A DNA stretch of 64,000 nucleotides, taken from Epiperipatus broadwayi. Lineage: Eukaryota > Onychophora > Udeonychophora > Euonychophora > Peripatidae. Below are positions 36,573-51,500 of this stretch, one piece after another (the first letter of the stretch is position 1; each line of letters begins with the position of its first letter). Under the pieces are notes generated by a model. That model did not search any database. It saw nothing but the letters and a program-made list of their open reading frames with translations, and was not told the DNA's origin. A program made the translations under genes and the position numbers. Location of the stretch: contig JAQFVV010000321.1 in assembly GCA_028023455.1 (NCBI GenBank), forward strand, positions 310,001 through 374,000, written 5' to 3'.

Positions 36573-39500
36573 CTAGAAAATAAAAAAAGAATATTAAATG
36601 TAACTTATATGGTTGCATAATAAATTTATATATATATATTTCACTGGGTAATGTTCAATAAAAATGAAAAAAGGCTTCAAAAATAGCTGATACCATAAAA
36701 TCTATATTATAATCTATTTTTAGGAATAATTTTTGCTAAAACATACAATATATAAAAAAATTATCAAACAAAGATTTTAATGAATATATTATATTGCTGA
36801 TTTTGGGAAAAAAATGTACTGAAGTCTGAATTTTTTATTATATATAATATCTAGTAACAAGCTCCTTTTGTTGCTCCAAAAACAGTAATTTGGGTGTAAA
36901 CATTTGCAAGACTTTACTATGTTGTTTTTATGGAAGATTTAACCATATGATCAAGTAGTTGTTTTCAATAATAAAGAATAGTATATTTCTTATTGAATAA
37001 TCTTGTAGCGTAGTGTTTAGCATAGTTACCTATCATGTCCTCAACCCACAATTTGTATCCAGGCCAGGTGAACTAGAAATTTTTTTTAAGATTGTAAGTA
37101 AACTTAGAATGTTTCTTTCATGTACAATTCCTAGCCATCCAATAAGGATCAAATATGGGTATCTAACTACTGCTAGCCAGAGAATCAAGGTTCCAGGTTA
37201 GTGTGGACTGATCAGACTTTTATAAAAATAAAAAATATAATTGTAATATGGTGTGATCTTTATTGATGGCTCTTAGAATCTTCTCAAGATTCTGAGTTCA
37301 AGGATATTTTTTACCTTTATATTTACCATCAATGCCAAATCACTACAATATTCCACAAACACTGGTTAAAAGGAAAGGTGGGTGTCTTGCATTGGTGGTC
37401 GAGAGGTCAGCACGACTGCCTTGCACTAGCAGGCAGTTGCCCGGGTTGCGGGTTCGCGTCCCGGCTGATGCTATGACACTTAAACAAAAAAAAAGGAGAG
37501 TGGGGGAGAAAGTTTGAAAATTAAAACTTGCAATTAACTAGATGGTGAAATTTTTTTGTGAAGTGTTGAGAGAATTTGGAGAAGTAAAATTGACAAATAA
37601 ATAATGACTTATTCTGCTACCAAATAGAATAAGTTTTTCACATAATAATATTTTAGAATGCAGGAGAGAAGGTATTGTACTATTTACAAGAACAAAAGAC
37701 CATGAATTTATACATATTATCCTTGTAAATACAATGCTTAATCATAACTTACATTCATAGTCACCTTTGAAGGGTTAAATAAATTAAATTTAAAAATGAC
37801 AACCTAATATGCTTTTAGAAAAATATTAAGGTATTGTTATTAGGTGCTTTAATCGTCAACTTTTTCCAAACATTGCATGATTTTCTAATGAATTGGATTG
37901 TTTTATAATATGACTAAATAAAGCAATTTCAATCTAAGTCTGTTCTAATTAAATATCCATTTCTTTTCCCTTTTTTGCTATCAACAGTATCCTCATCAGT
38001 ACCTTAATTTTCTATACTTCTTCAATATATGCAACTTTCATATTCATAGTTATAGAAAATGTTTGAACAATTCATTTTTAAAGATGTATCCATATGTCAA
38101 AAAGATCTTTTGCAGACTTTTTATTGCAATTATGCTCAATAAAATAGTCTCCAATCAGTAACTTCTAAATTCTTTGTTTTAATGAAACAAAAACTATAAT
38201 AGATAAATGATGTTAGCTAAGATTTACTAGGCGATCATTTTTAAAGTGCAGAATTGAAAGCAAATTGTTGAAAATATTAAATGGAAAATTGTTACATTTT
38301 GTGAAGTTAGAAAAAAAAATGAAGAGACAGCTAATTCGAAAAGTGTATATGTGCTTTATTATAAAAGTATAAATATGATAGCACAAATAGAGTTCACCAT
38401 AAATAAAAAATGAAAAACCATTGTAGAAATTGATGATATATCTGATAGCAGCAAAATTATTTATTTAATTTAATAATATATTAAACACGAATAATTCAGG
38501 TTTAAGCTCCATTAAGCTTTCATTATTATGAAGATAAAGAGGATATTTATATATATGTTCAGAATGTTTTATATCAGATCTAACAGATTTAAAATTATCA
38601 TGGAAACAAAACAATTGAAATATGAAGCACTGCGAGTAAATTAAATTACAAATATAAAAAGGAGAGGTGATATACACCTGTGAAATTTCAACAAAAAGAA
38701 AAATTATATATGATGAAATCCTTTTTTGAGAGAAAAATCCAAAGTGCAATGAACATGGAAGCATACAAATGAAGATTAATGAATTGGATTATATTTGGAC
38801 TTGCAGAGAAGATGTATTTCAACACTAAATATGCTTAATAGATTCATCAATGACTAGATTTTTAATTAATGATATCCAAGATACTTATTACAGCAAAGAT
38901 AAAAAGACAAAAACTATTAAAGATAGTATTAGCAACTGATATCCCTATTCTGCAAAATTACTTCAGTGAATTTAAATTAGAATTTTCAAAACATTTTAAA
39001 ATAATAATAGTCATTGAAAATGATTCAGATTTACTTGAGATTAATAAGAAAATAATTAATATTTATATAAAAATAGCTAATACAAAAAAAAAAAAGCAAA
39101 ATTCACTAGTAAATTTTCAATTGAGACAAGGCAATATATGAAGAAAAGAAAAATATGAATATCTTTAAAAATGATCAATTTAGAGGAACCGAATATTTGG
39201 AATTCTGTAAAAGAATATGAAACAAATTTAATGATGATTAAAAAAATATATGAAGTGTTACAGAAAGCTATAGAAGAGGAAAAAAAATCTCAAAACTATA
39301 AAACATTTTGGTTTTTGAAGATAAGTTGTTTTGGCAATATTATTAAAAAGAGTGTGGAAGAATTCAATAATAATAAAAAAACAAGATATTTTTGTATGTC
39401 TGTTTTATTTATACTATTACATTTCAGCCATCTATTGTAAGTTTGAGTAACCAATAGATACTGTTTATTAAATTCTTATTTAGTTATGACCTGTCCATAT

Positions 39501-42500
39501 TTCCAGAATAGTTTGGCTTATAGTCTTTGTCAGAGAGGAGTTTTGAATCTGGACCTACTGTATGTGAATTTTTTTGGATCTAATGCTTCTTTGTCTAGCA
39601 TCTGTAAACCAGAAACTAGTCTAAGGATACATTAATAGATAGAAATTTAGTAAGGACTATCATCTAACAATTATTCATTACTCAAGCTTAAAAGAGATAG
39701 CAATAGTAAAATAATATAAACAGGTAGTTCTTGAAAAAAAATGTGTAAGAAGAGATCACATGAAGTTTTATTTGATTTTAGGTCAGTTTTATTTAAACAT
39801 ACACATATATAACAGTATTCATCATCATCATCATCAACCATTATCAATCCACTACAGGATTACTGGATGCCAAATGATAACAAATTTGTGGGAGGAAAAT
39901 GTAAAAGATTTTTAAAACATATATATTTAGCATTTGTCACAAAGATAAAAATACACATTAATTATAATTACATGTTCGATTTGAAAAATAGTATTCTTAA
40001 ATAATAAACAAATTAAATGTTTCCTAAACTAGAAGTAGGATCAATTGTGGTTTTAAAAAAAATATTGAAGCAAATTTTTAATATTCTGGAAGCCAATCAT
40101 AAGTGATGGTGGAAAAGTAACAATGAAAATTGTCCTAAAGGCAATTGACTCTTAAATTTTATATTAATAACTGTCTCTTTTAGTTTGGTAAATGGATATA
40201 TGTATATATGGCTGATAGAAATCAAATCAAGAGAGAAAAAAATCAGCAAGAAGACTTAGACTAATTCTTCCAAACTAGTCACTGTAGCTTTAAATTTTGT
40301 ATGCCTGCAGGATAATAATATGTAAGTATCACTTATTGATGTAGTTACTTTTTTAATTTTATGATACCAAACTTTTTGCAAAATTGAAATTATCGATTTA
40401 ATTAAGAAAGTTTATTCACATTTAAAAAGTTACATTCCTTTAATTTAGTTTCCATATATAACATCTTAAAATTATGACAATATCTTTTGAAATACCAAGT
40501 ATTTTGAATGGAGAGGTGATATATGAAATTAAATCTATGAAGTAATTGTAAGCTCTAGAAAATACAAAATTAATATTTGAAATGAGTTTAAGAAAAACAG
40601 ATTCATACATAGTTGAAAATTATTATAATAAATATGGAACAAGGATGAGAGATCACTATGTTTCTAAATCATTCAATAATTTATTTACCACACTAAAAAA
40701 CTTATAACATTATAGGAAAATTAAAAAGTATATTAAAGAAAATATAGTAACTTAATAGAGAGCAATATATACGTAATATGCAATTAATATTCTATTATGT
40801 ATAATAAATATATTATTGAAATGCAATTGTTTTATTATACAATATTTAAAATTAAAGAAAACATAAATATATAAATTATTTATCATAATTTCTATATAAA
40901 AGCACAACAAGGGCTTGGTACAAGAAGAATGACATTTTGTGTAAATATATTAACTTGTATAAGTCATTAAAAAAATAAATAAAATTTTAAAAGAAGTAGG
41001 TAATGAAATAGAGAAATTGTTGTCAACGTTATATAACAAATCTTTGAATGGAAAATATATATTAAAGAATTGGAAGAATGTATTGATAATTAAGAAAAGT
41101 GAAAGAAAAAAACATTAGAAATTATAGATATGTGTCAATCTTTTGTTAGCTTTATACAAGATTTTTACTAAGACTATTATGACTCATCTATATAAAATTT
41201 TGGACTATCAAGCTAAACAGAAAAAAAAAAAAAAGTTGGATTTAATATTGACTGCAGCACATTAAATCATATCCAAGTTTTTAAGAGAAATTACTGAAAG
41301 AATCAATCATTATGAATTTGCCATTTTATTTTGGATTTGTAGATTATAAAATGGTATTTACTTCTATAAGAATTTCTAAGATAATCAAAGATTTGGAATA
41401 TCAAGATATAAATCAATTCAACAGCAAAGATTAGACTACATTAGTGAAATGATTCCATCTCTTTCTGTAGCAATTTTCCAAGCAATATCTTCTATATTAA
41501 AATAAAAAGCCAAGGGAATAAAAATAAATAGAGATTACTTAAGTCATGTAGATTTTGCAGATGATATGGTTATGTACATGAATAATGTATCAGACCTTCA
41601 AAGAGCTATCAAATGAAAGCAAAAAGGTAAGACTAAGTATAAATATTAAGACAACTAAAATAATGATTAATGGCTTTTCAAAAAATGAGAAAAAAAGATT
41701 GATAATAATGAATTAGAAAAAAATTAACCATAAATAACCGACTCATTAATATAATGAAAACAATGCATTAAATTAAGCATGGATGGATTGCTTTTGGTAG
41801 AAATATTAAAACAAAATATGCCTATAAATTTAAAATATAAGTTTTTAATAAGTATGTTTTGTCAGGGAAATTTGACTACTTAATAGAAGAAAAATGCAAT
41901 GATTTAGATCACACAACAAAATACAAAAAGATATATGCTGACAATAACAAGTATGGTAAAAAGCAAAATACACAGATGAGAAAACATCTCTAACACTTCA
42001 TTGAAGACTTAAGAACTTGAAATGAAATTGGGCTAACATGCTGTTACAAGAGATGACACTAATGAATAATTGCACTTAAATTGAATTTCAAGAGATTATA
42101 AAAAATCTACAAAAAGATCTCATTTGGGATGGATAAATGAGATAAGGTTTACTGGAATGATGTGGGATAATAGAAACTATAGTTTAGAGAAAGTGAATTA
42201 AACTGAGAGAGAATTTCATCCTGTAATGGACTGATACTTTAAAATGATGTTATAATTAAAACGTAGAAAATAAAATATATTAAATTTGAAGAAAAGGATA
42301 TGAATTACAAGTTTAGTATCTAAACAAATTTTTTTTAAAAAAAATACATATTTTAAAAATATATATATATATTTTTCATCAAAATAAATATCTTTAAATT
42401 TACATCAAATAAGGTCATATATAAAAATGACTTACGGTTGTCATGGTTGCACGTTCCTTTATGCTTTCCCTTAAATCTTGTTCAGAATGATCCATGGCGA

Positions 42501-45500
42501 CACAGGATGGAATTTGTTCTTTTTTGAGACATATTTTTAGATTTTTCTTTATAATATATATAAAAAAAAACATCAACTATATGCATTAATAAGACATGTA
42601 TACTGTGTGCAAAATAAGACAAAAGATTTAATAGTCACAATCTTAGATAGCATTTATTTAGAAGATCTTGAAACAATTTTTCATCTTCTAAACTTCCATG
42701 GTTGCATTCTAATCTATGACTATATGTCTTATAATTAGCTTCAATTCATGATTAAATTCAAAGGCTCAACTTCTGAATCAATTATAATTTTCATTTAGAT
42801 AGATAAGAAATGAAGATGATGAAATTAGAATATATTCTGTCAGTTATAGAAAAAAATTATTGGTCTTTTGAGAATATTATTGTAACGAACATTAGTTTTT
42901 ATATTATTAATAACTGATTTGATATTCATATATATCTGTTTATGTGAACAAAGTTTTCAAATTCATCTTTTGTGATTTTTTAAATTCAAACAATAGTATT
43001 GACATTTTGGCTAGATCTCACTTTCCATTGTCTGAATGATAAAGGTGGCTAAATAATTACTACCGGAAACATTGGCAACAGAAGATTAACTACAACTATC
43101 AATCACACGATTTAGCTATCTTATCCATTATAAAATTTAATATCTGATTAAAAGACATGCTTTGTAAAAAAAAAAATTCAGACAGATTAACATGCACAAT
43201 CATTGCATCAGAACCAGAATAATCTATATAATCTTTTTTTTTATAAATCATGTTGATCAGAAACAAAGATATTCAAATTATCCATCCATCTACTATAATG
43301 AATTCTTGTAATTCCACTTTTAAATTTTGAATGGTTAGACTAATAATCTTTAAACTATTCATATACTAGTTTCCTAGCAGCAATTACTGAATCATTTTTG
43401 TTACTCCAGTTGACACTATTATATGAATATCAAGAACTGCCACATATACGAATCCAAAAGCTATGTTTACATTTTTTGCCTATGAAAACCATTTAAAATA
43501 TATATTAACTATATTTATTGGTGAAATATGCTAAATAAAAATGAATGTTTCATAAAACTATACACTGACGAGATAAATCATACTTTGCCAACAAAATATT
43601 TATGCAACCAAAAAAAAATATTGCTTTAAATTCTTTCCATTAACACACTCAACTGGTTTGATTTCGGACAAATTGCAGAAGCAGAAATAACCAAAAAATT
43701 TTTGCTTACAATTATCATATAGCACTTGAATACAAGTATATTGTAAATACTGAATTTTAGATTAATTAAAGGAGATTTCAACACAGATTTTCAAGCTCCC
43801 TTCAGCTATCCATTCCATCTTATATAACTGATACCCATGACCACATACATGTGAAAAAGATAAATGATCTCCAATATAAGTATTTCATGCTGAACCAGTA
43901 CTAATCTATTGGTACAGATCATCATCCCCCACACGTTTATCATTAGTGCTCAGTTTATATTAAGATAGCAAATTTTCAAACTAATGGATAGCCTTCAACT
44001 CTTCAGCCATCCATATTATTGAAAATCTGATGACAGAATGCTCAAAGCCCTTGTTGATGGTAATATTTTGTACTAATTATATATGTGTGGGAGATCATGA
44101 TTTGGATTAACTGATGAGAGTTGGTTCAGCACAAAATATGAATATTGGAAATCATTTATCTTCTCCACATGTATATGGTGACTTGTATCAATTTTATAAG
44201 GTGGAATGGATAGCTGAAGGGAGTTTGAAAGTCTTCTTTATATGCAAGATCCCTTCTGTGTCCACATGTATCATATTTGAGAAAAGGACTTTTTTTATAT
44301 ATATTTGGTCAAATATTTTTATAATAAAAATTGTTTTATGACTTTTTTTTAATGGAAAGCTTAAGATATATGGTTGAGAACTGTTTTGAATAATACTATC
44401 TGCAATAAAATTCCCTTGAAAAATATTTTCAAGAACATGATACTGATCATATGAAGTTTCCCCATAATATGACGCGAGGCACTTGTCATACAGACAAGTT
44501 ATATTATATACTGCTTGCTGTATGTGTATTAGGAGTAGCTGATCTTTAGTATTGTTAAGTATTCTATTAAAGTTGGAAAGAGTGTGGTAGCATAAGCTAA
44601 AATTATCGTGAAAAACTGTGTACAAATACTTGTGTATGTTCCTTATATATGGGAGAAGGATTCGAGGTCGGCTCTGGGTGTTTGTTGGGTTAAGTTGGTG
44701 TTTGAAGGTTCTGATTATGTTATCTATGGTTTTTCTGCTATATTTTTCCTTTAATAAGTCCTCTTGATACGTTTCGATGTTAGTATTTCTATCAGCTTCA
44801 AAGCTGCACAGGTTGGCATTTCTGTAGAGAAATGTACTTAAGCCAGCCAGTTTGTAAGTGCTGGCGGTGTCTGATTGATGATGGATGTGGCATCTTATAT
44901 GTATTGGCTTGGTTAGCATTTTGTAGTGGAAGCACTGGGGTTCCATATGCATTTTCAAGTCTAGGTATTTGACAGAGTTACAAGTATCTTGGTGTATTGT
45001 GTTTATAATCAGATCCATGGCAGGGTTCAAGTCTGTCTTTATGTCTTCTATGGTTTTAAAGAATGCAGCTATGAAAATATCAACATAGCAAGTGTACAAT
45101 ATGAGGTCTGTGGGTCAGATGTCTGAGGATGATGATCTGCTCATATGCATTGAGGATGATGCTGGCTATTTGGAAGATAAAATGTTAGGAAAAAGAGCGA
45201 GAGGTAGATCAAGAATATCATACATTAAAAATGTGATCAAAAAAATTGAATGTTTTTCATATGCAGATATGAAACGAATTGCTAAAGATAGACCAACGTG
45301 GCTACAATGACAAGGCATTGCCTTTAGAAACTGCTGATGATGAAGAAAATTGGAAAGATTTTGTTACAAAATAATCTCTTCAAAATCATAACTATTGATA
45401 TTTAGAATTAATTGCATCAGTAGCAATCCGAATATTATCAGGATTAACAATGATTGTTCATAATATATTTTCTTCAGGTTAGCAAAATACATATTCAAAT

Positions 45501-48500
45501 CAAAAGTACCCGTAAAAGATTTTATATGAACTGTCACCAAATGTAAAATCTAATCAAAAAAAAAAAAAATTATGGTTGAAATTAAGATAAGTTTTAATTA
45601 AAAAGAAATAAAATAAAAAAAGAGGAATGCAATAAGAGTTGGCATTAAGCAAGATGCTTTCAGTTTTCTTAATTGCATTTGTGATTAGATTAATAATAGA
45701 AAAAGTAGTATTTAGAGAAAGAGCGAGATCATTATTTACAATAGCAAATTAAAAAGAAAACAGATTCCAATGAAAGGGAGTTATTAAGAATTCTTAAAGA
45801 TTATAAAAGATTAAAGTCCAATGATTTGAACTTTTATAAGTCCTGAATGTTCTAAAAATTGGAATATGAAGCAAACAAAAATTGTCAATCCAAACGTGTT
45901 CAGATGCAAAATAATACTGCACAATGACCATTATGAATTATAGAATGTCCATAACTCTTATTAGAAAACATTTATTATTTAAATTTTCATAAAAGAATAC
46001 AGTTGTTGTAAGTTTAATAATCTTTAGTTGTTTTTTATCTAGAAAAAGGATGACATAAATGGAACTTTTTCATAGCAAGATTTGGGATAATTCTATGAAT
46101 ATCCTGCAGTTAACATTTAAACACAATGAGAGAGCCCATACATATATTAAAATCAAGATCATGTTTAAACAGAGAGATTATAAACTCTTCTTGATACTAA
46201 GTTTATGTCATCAACACAAAAATTAAAACTTTACATGAATGTAGCACAAACATCTTTTAAGTAAAAAAATTTAACTCTTGATGTGTCAATGAAAAAAAGC
46301 TTTAAAAGCATCCAACAGATTTTCCAAAACAATTTAAAATTTTGGCATATATACACACAAACAAAAAATACTTAAATAAAACAATATCATTAAACATCCA
46401 TAATAAAAAAACATTTTCACATAATCATTTTCTAAGATTATGAAACAATAATTTGCAATATTATATTATTTAAATATGTACTTAAGTTATATCACTGAAC
46501 CATAGCACTTTAATAGCCAAAAGCAATGTGAAAAATAATTTTTTAAAGCAGGGATTGATGAGTGTTGATATCTAATGGGATCTGTATAAGAACAACACTG
46601 TTTAAAGGAAAAATCATATTTGTAAAACCTGGTCAATCAAATTTAATTTTTAAATATTTAAAAATTTCATCATTCATAAGCTTGGTAAAGAAAAGATCAT
46701 TATTATGGAAGATTCCTAATCTCATGGATGTAATAAGCATATAATAGTACTGTATAGGTTTTGTAAAATTTCATCCTGTATATTAAAATAATGAATACAT
46801 TTTGTTGCAGGTCATGTAGCTTATCACACTAGTTATTTAATACAATATACTGTACAATAAATAGTGAGAATAGAATTGGATCCTGTGATGACAAAGTTAT
46901 GAATAGCAGGACATTTTTATTAATTTTAGGAAATTAATAAAGCCAGATATTGCTATTCAATAATGAAATGAATTTAACAGAAAGACTTCTTTAGTTGACT
47001 AATATTTTCAAGATGTCATACTTTTACTAATTTTAAAAACTGAAAATAATGTAAAAAAAAATAATGTGAAGCTGTAAAATTAAATAATCAAAAAATAGAT
47101 AACTAGCAAAATGGAAAAACAATTTGATTTACTTCAATTTATGTATGAATATCAATTAAGGTCAATGATTAGATGTAGAGCTATAAACAGAAGTGTGGAG
47201 TGAGGAAAAATAAGTGCTACCATCAAAATGGTAAATATATGATGACTTTTCCACTAACTCTTCCCAATTTGCCTTATTATTCATAAGAAGACTTGAGTGA
47301 ATGTAAGTTACTTCACATCAATCTTTAATATCATTTGCCTATATTCTACAGCATTTTTTCTTTTATCAACACCTTTTGTAATACCAAAAATTAAAGTTTT
47401 AATTTCTTATCTCATTCATTTGATATATGTGGCCAAACATTTATAACTTCTCAAGAACTTTATCTATAAAACTGTTATCTTTTTACTTTTTGTACAATTC
47501 TTCACTGGTAAACTTTCAGTATGTTTCAAATCCTCAATAATTTCTGGGCACGATCTTTCAAATACCAAATAGAGAAGAATACTTATTTCTATAGTATATG
47601 CTCTATATACTTGAAGTATCTATATAATACTTATGATTGAATAAAAAAAAAACCAATACAAAATAAAATGGGATAAAGTAATATATTTTGCAACACAATG
47701 GGTATATTAAATAAAACAAAACAAAGTGTTCTTCAGATAAAACATATGTACGAAATAAAAAAATAAGCAAAAGATTAATATTTATTATACTTTTGTAATC
47801 ATGAACTCAACAAAAAATGTGGTCAATTTTATTTTTTATTAATTGCAGTTTCACATCATTAAGTTACAATTTCAAAGATTTGTTTTTTTTTGCTCAATAA
47901 AACAAAATTCATTTTATTTGATAGGCTGCTGTGAATGGTTTGTTTTTGAAATTTCATTTGGTCTCACAATTGCATTTGATTTGCTATATATTGCCTTCGC
48001 TTAAAACTTTGCCATATATTAAGTTTTTTGGTTCATTTAATATATATTTGGTTTATGGACTACCTTTTGCTTATTTTAAATCTAACAAATAAAAGCATTA
48101 AATTGAATTAAAGTTCAGCAAGCAAAAAAAAAAAAAAAAGATAGTGAAAATGGAACTGAAGTCAATAAAAAATAAAATGTTCACATTTATTGTTGAATTT
48201 ATGGTTACAAAAGTTTATGCAATTTTAACTTTTGGCTTATTTTTAATTTCATACACATTTTGCATTTTTTTTTTTAGTACAATAAATTCAAAAATAAATG
48301 TAGACATTTTTCTTTTGCTCCATGATAAGATTATGTCGATCAAACAAGCAGGAGTACTGGAATACTTTTAATTATGCTTTGTACACAGAAAGTTAGAGTT
48401 TTGTAATTATGGTTACAGTGTACTGCAGTAAATGTCCAAAGAATGTTAAATACAATATAAACTATTTCTGCAACAATATATTAAATGTATACAGAAAAAG

Positions 48501-51500
48501 AACATTATTTGTAATCAGGTAAAGCATAATGAGATTGATGCTACAGTTCAACTTAATAATTGCTAAAACTTTTATTTTAACAACTTACATATCTGAGGCA
48601 AAAAAAACAAACACTCTGGTTCAAGAATAGAGGCTTATATAATCAGTGAAGTAATGAATGAGAAAACAAAGTTTTTTAGTTAATTTTTCTTATGCTTTGG
48701 TTAAAAATTATTCAAAAGCTTAATGTCACCACTAGTCATTTTCAAATTTAGAAGTAGAGAGAAAAGATTTATTGAGTCATTAATAGGCAATGTGTTCTCT
48801 TTCGCCATTATAAAATTGTTACAATCAGAGCTTGGTGTAAGGAGATGTGCCAGGTTATGCATAGCAATAAATGTGCAAATCAAAGCCAAGTGCTAAACTG
48901 AATTTTAAATTATAATAGTAAATGTAAATATAAATACATTAAATATCAATATATGAAACATTTGAAATAGTTATTTATCTAATAAGTGTGTGAAGAAAGT
49001 GTTTTTAATTGAGTGCAAAGATTATATGCAGCATATAAAAAATATTATAAAGCAATAATAATAAAATTATTTTTTAATAATTCTTGCCAATGTTTCTTAA
49101 ATAAAAACATAACACCCAAAGATATTTTGAATTTTATTCATAATTGTTTGATTAATTCTTCTTCAATATTAATATTTCTTCAGGAATATGTATATATGTG
49201 TGTGTGTTATTACTGATAGCAATTACTACTGCCAAATGAAGTTTTTTCAAAAGGAAAGAAAATAAAAAATTATTTAAGATCCTCAATGCAATAAACCAGA
49301 GCTGTTCAAATCATTGCCCAATGGGCTACATGTGGCTAGCTTAAAGGTGTTGGTTTCTTAAAAAAATAAAACAACAATTTGAATTGAATGCTGATTAGAG
49401 ATTTTAATTCTATCACTAACTGATAATCTTGATGTTGATTATAAACAATTATTGTATCTTGCCTATTGTTTAATAAAAACATATAAACATATACTGCATT
49501 TATTATTTTTGATGTCACCTTTGAATAAATATTTCTTTCTTAATGTGGCCCTTGGATTACTGAAAGTAGGATAGCCCTAAAGATTAAGACATCAATATTA
49601 TAGAATAACCACTTCCAGGATTGAAGATAGAAATCTCTAAAAGTGAATGATGGATCAGCACTTTTTCTAATTATAAAAATATTCACTATTAATTTATATG
49701 TGGCCCATAATATCCAATCATATTTTTTTCATGAGTTTGGTATAACTCAATTAGTCAAACTATTTGCATTTTTAATTTGCCTCAAGAGTAGGTATTGCAT
49801 TTAAATCAAAGAAGGAGGCAACTAATCATGCTTAATGCAATCATATGTGAAATGTGACAAACAGTATTACTTTCATTATGAATCAAAAATGATTGGTAAA
49901 TCAATAAATGAATGCACATTTTTAAGACTTCATTTATCTTTACTCTTGACTTTAAAAATACTGTACTATAAATTTGAAATAGTACAAATTATTTATATCA
50001 ATATTACTGTAAGTTCTTAGTTACGTAAGAAATATTTTTTCCTTAAAGTTACTTCAATTGTTATCTGGTCATTTTTAGAATTATAAATTATCAAAGAAAA
50101 CTTTGGATAAGTAATAAGGCTCCAAAATACACAATGTTACCAATTCTGAGTTTAAACAACAAAGCTAAGTGATGGTAACAGTTGCTTCCTTAATATTAGA
50201 ATCTGTAATTTCAATAATTTAAACATGATTCTGCAGTTCATCATAGTGAAAATACTTATAGTATAAAATATAGTTTTCAATGACTTAGAATTTTTGAGAG
50301 TTATACAATCCAATAGAAATTACCACAAATATGCTCTTAGAAAAACAAAGGTGATATTCTTTACAATTAGCATCTTTCTTAATGCTAGTTGAAGCCACTT
50401 AGATGTATAAAATCTATACCAATTAACGACTAAATTTAGCTTGATTCACTAATGTAATAAAATAGAAAATCAAATAACACATCATGTAGTAGTTAGAGAT
50501 AAACTGCAATATTTTTCACAGTTAATAAGTTAATGAATAATATTTTTGATATTATTTACAAAAGTATAAAAATTTTTTTGAATGTTGTCACTATTCTTTT
50601 GGAAAAAATTGTTTTTTTTTTACTTTCTAATTTACTGCAGAATTATTGTTTTCCATTGTCTTTTAAAATTAACTCTAATAGTTGTAAACACAATATCTTT
50701 TTAAAAAGATTGTTTCCACTAAATTAATGTCATATGCTAATGTAATGAACTGTTCCAATATATGTATAAATATAGTTTTTGGGTTTATCTGTATATACTG
50801 CTGCTTGTTATTATTATGATAATATACTTTTAACTTGACCTCATTTTCCACCATCTGGTATGATGTGATTCAATAGCTGAGATGCTCTTACTACTCATAC
50901 AATCACAGGTGTAATCCAGCTGAAACATTAATGCTACAATAATTACAACAACACACATATAGTGAAATCCAAAAACTATTGATATGTTTTACTTGTGAAA
51001 ATCGTTTTAATATATTTATAAAAATGTCTGATATATTTATAAGACAAGTTCTGTATGCTGTTAACACACTTAATCATTTAATGAATATTATTTATTACTA
51101 ATGAATACTTACAACATCATAATACTGTTGTTTCAGTTGTTTTCTGTGGTGTTCAGAATATTGAGCAGGATAAATCTTTCTTTTTCGTGTTGTACTTTCA
51201 ATTACTTCATTCAGTTGTGGAAGGACAACTTGATTTAATTTTTTATTTAACTGAACAAATTCATGTTCACATTCTGAAAATGTTAAAATCTGTATTTAAA
51301 TAAAATTATTGAAGACATTTTTTTTTTATAGTTTTTTCTAAAATATTGTGTCTAAAAGACTTTTACAACCCCCCCCCCCCCACCCACAAAAAAAAACAAA
51401 CAAACAAGCTAAGTTTATAAAATACGAGTTTTAGCAAAACTAATTGTGAAAGTTAATGAGTTAACATTATCAATTATTTATTTTAATTTACACATTGTTA

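Larger units (their letters stand above)
36573..42435 (-). other. NSL1-like intron 4 (5.9 kb)
   Basis: It contains two SINE-like units (37.00 and 37.39 kb), an RTE-like copy probably split in two (38.34-39.39 and 40.95-42.26 kb) and a short RTE 3' end in opposite orientation (39.82 kb). Confidence 0.75.
42547..51112 (-). other. NSL1-like intron 3 (8.6 kb)
   Basis: It holds the Penelope-like element and its inverted terminus (43.77-45.10 kb), a LINE C-terminal scrap (45.11-45.31 kb) and a hAT-like MITE (49.30-49.58 kb). The parts 42.6-43.7, 45.4-49.2 and 49.6-51.1 kb are AT-rich, with homopolymer runs and no recognised genes. Confidence 0.75.
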
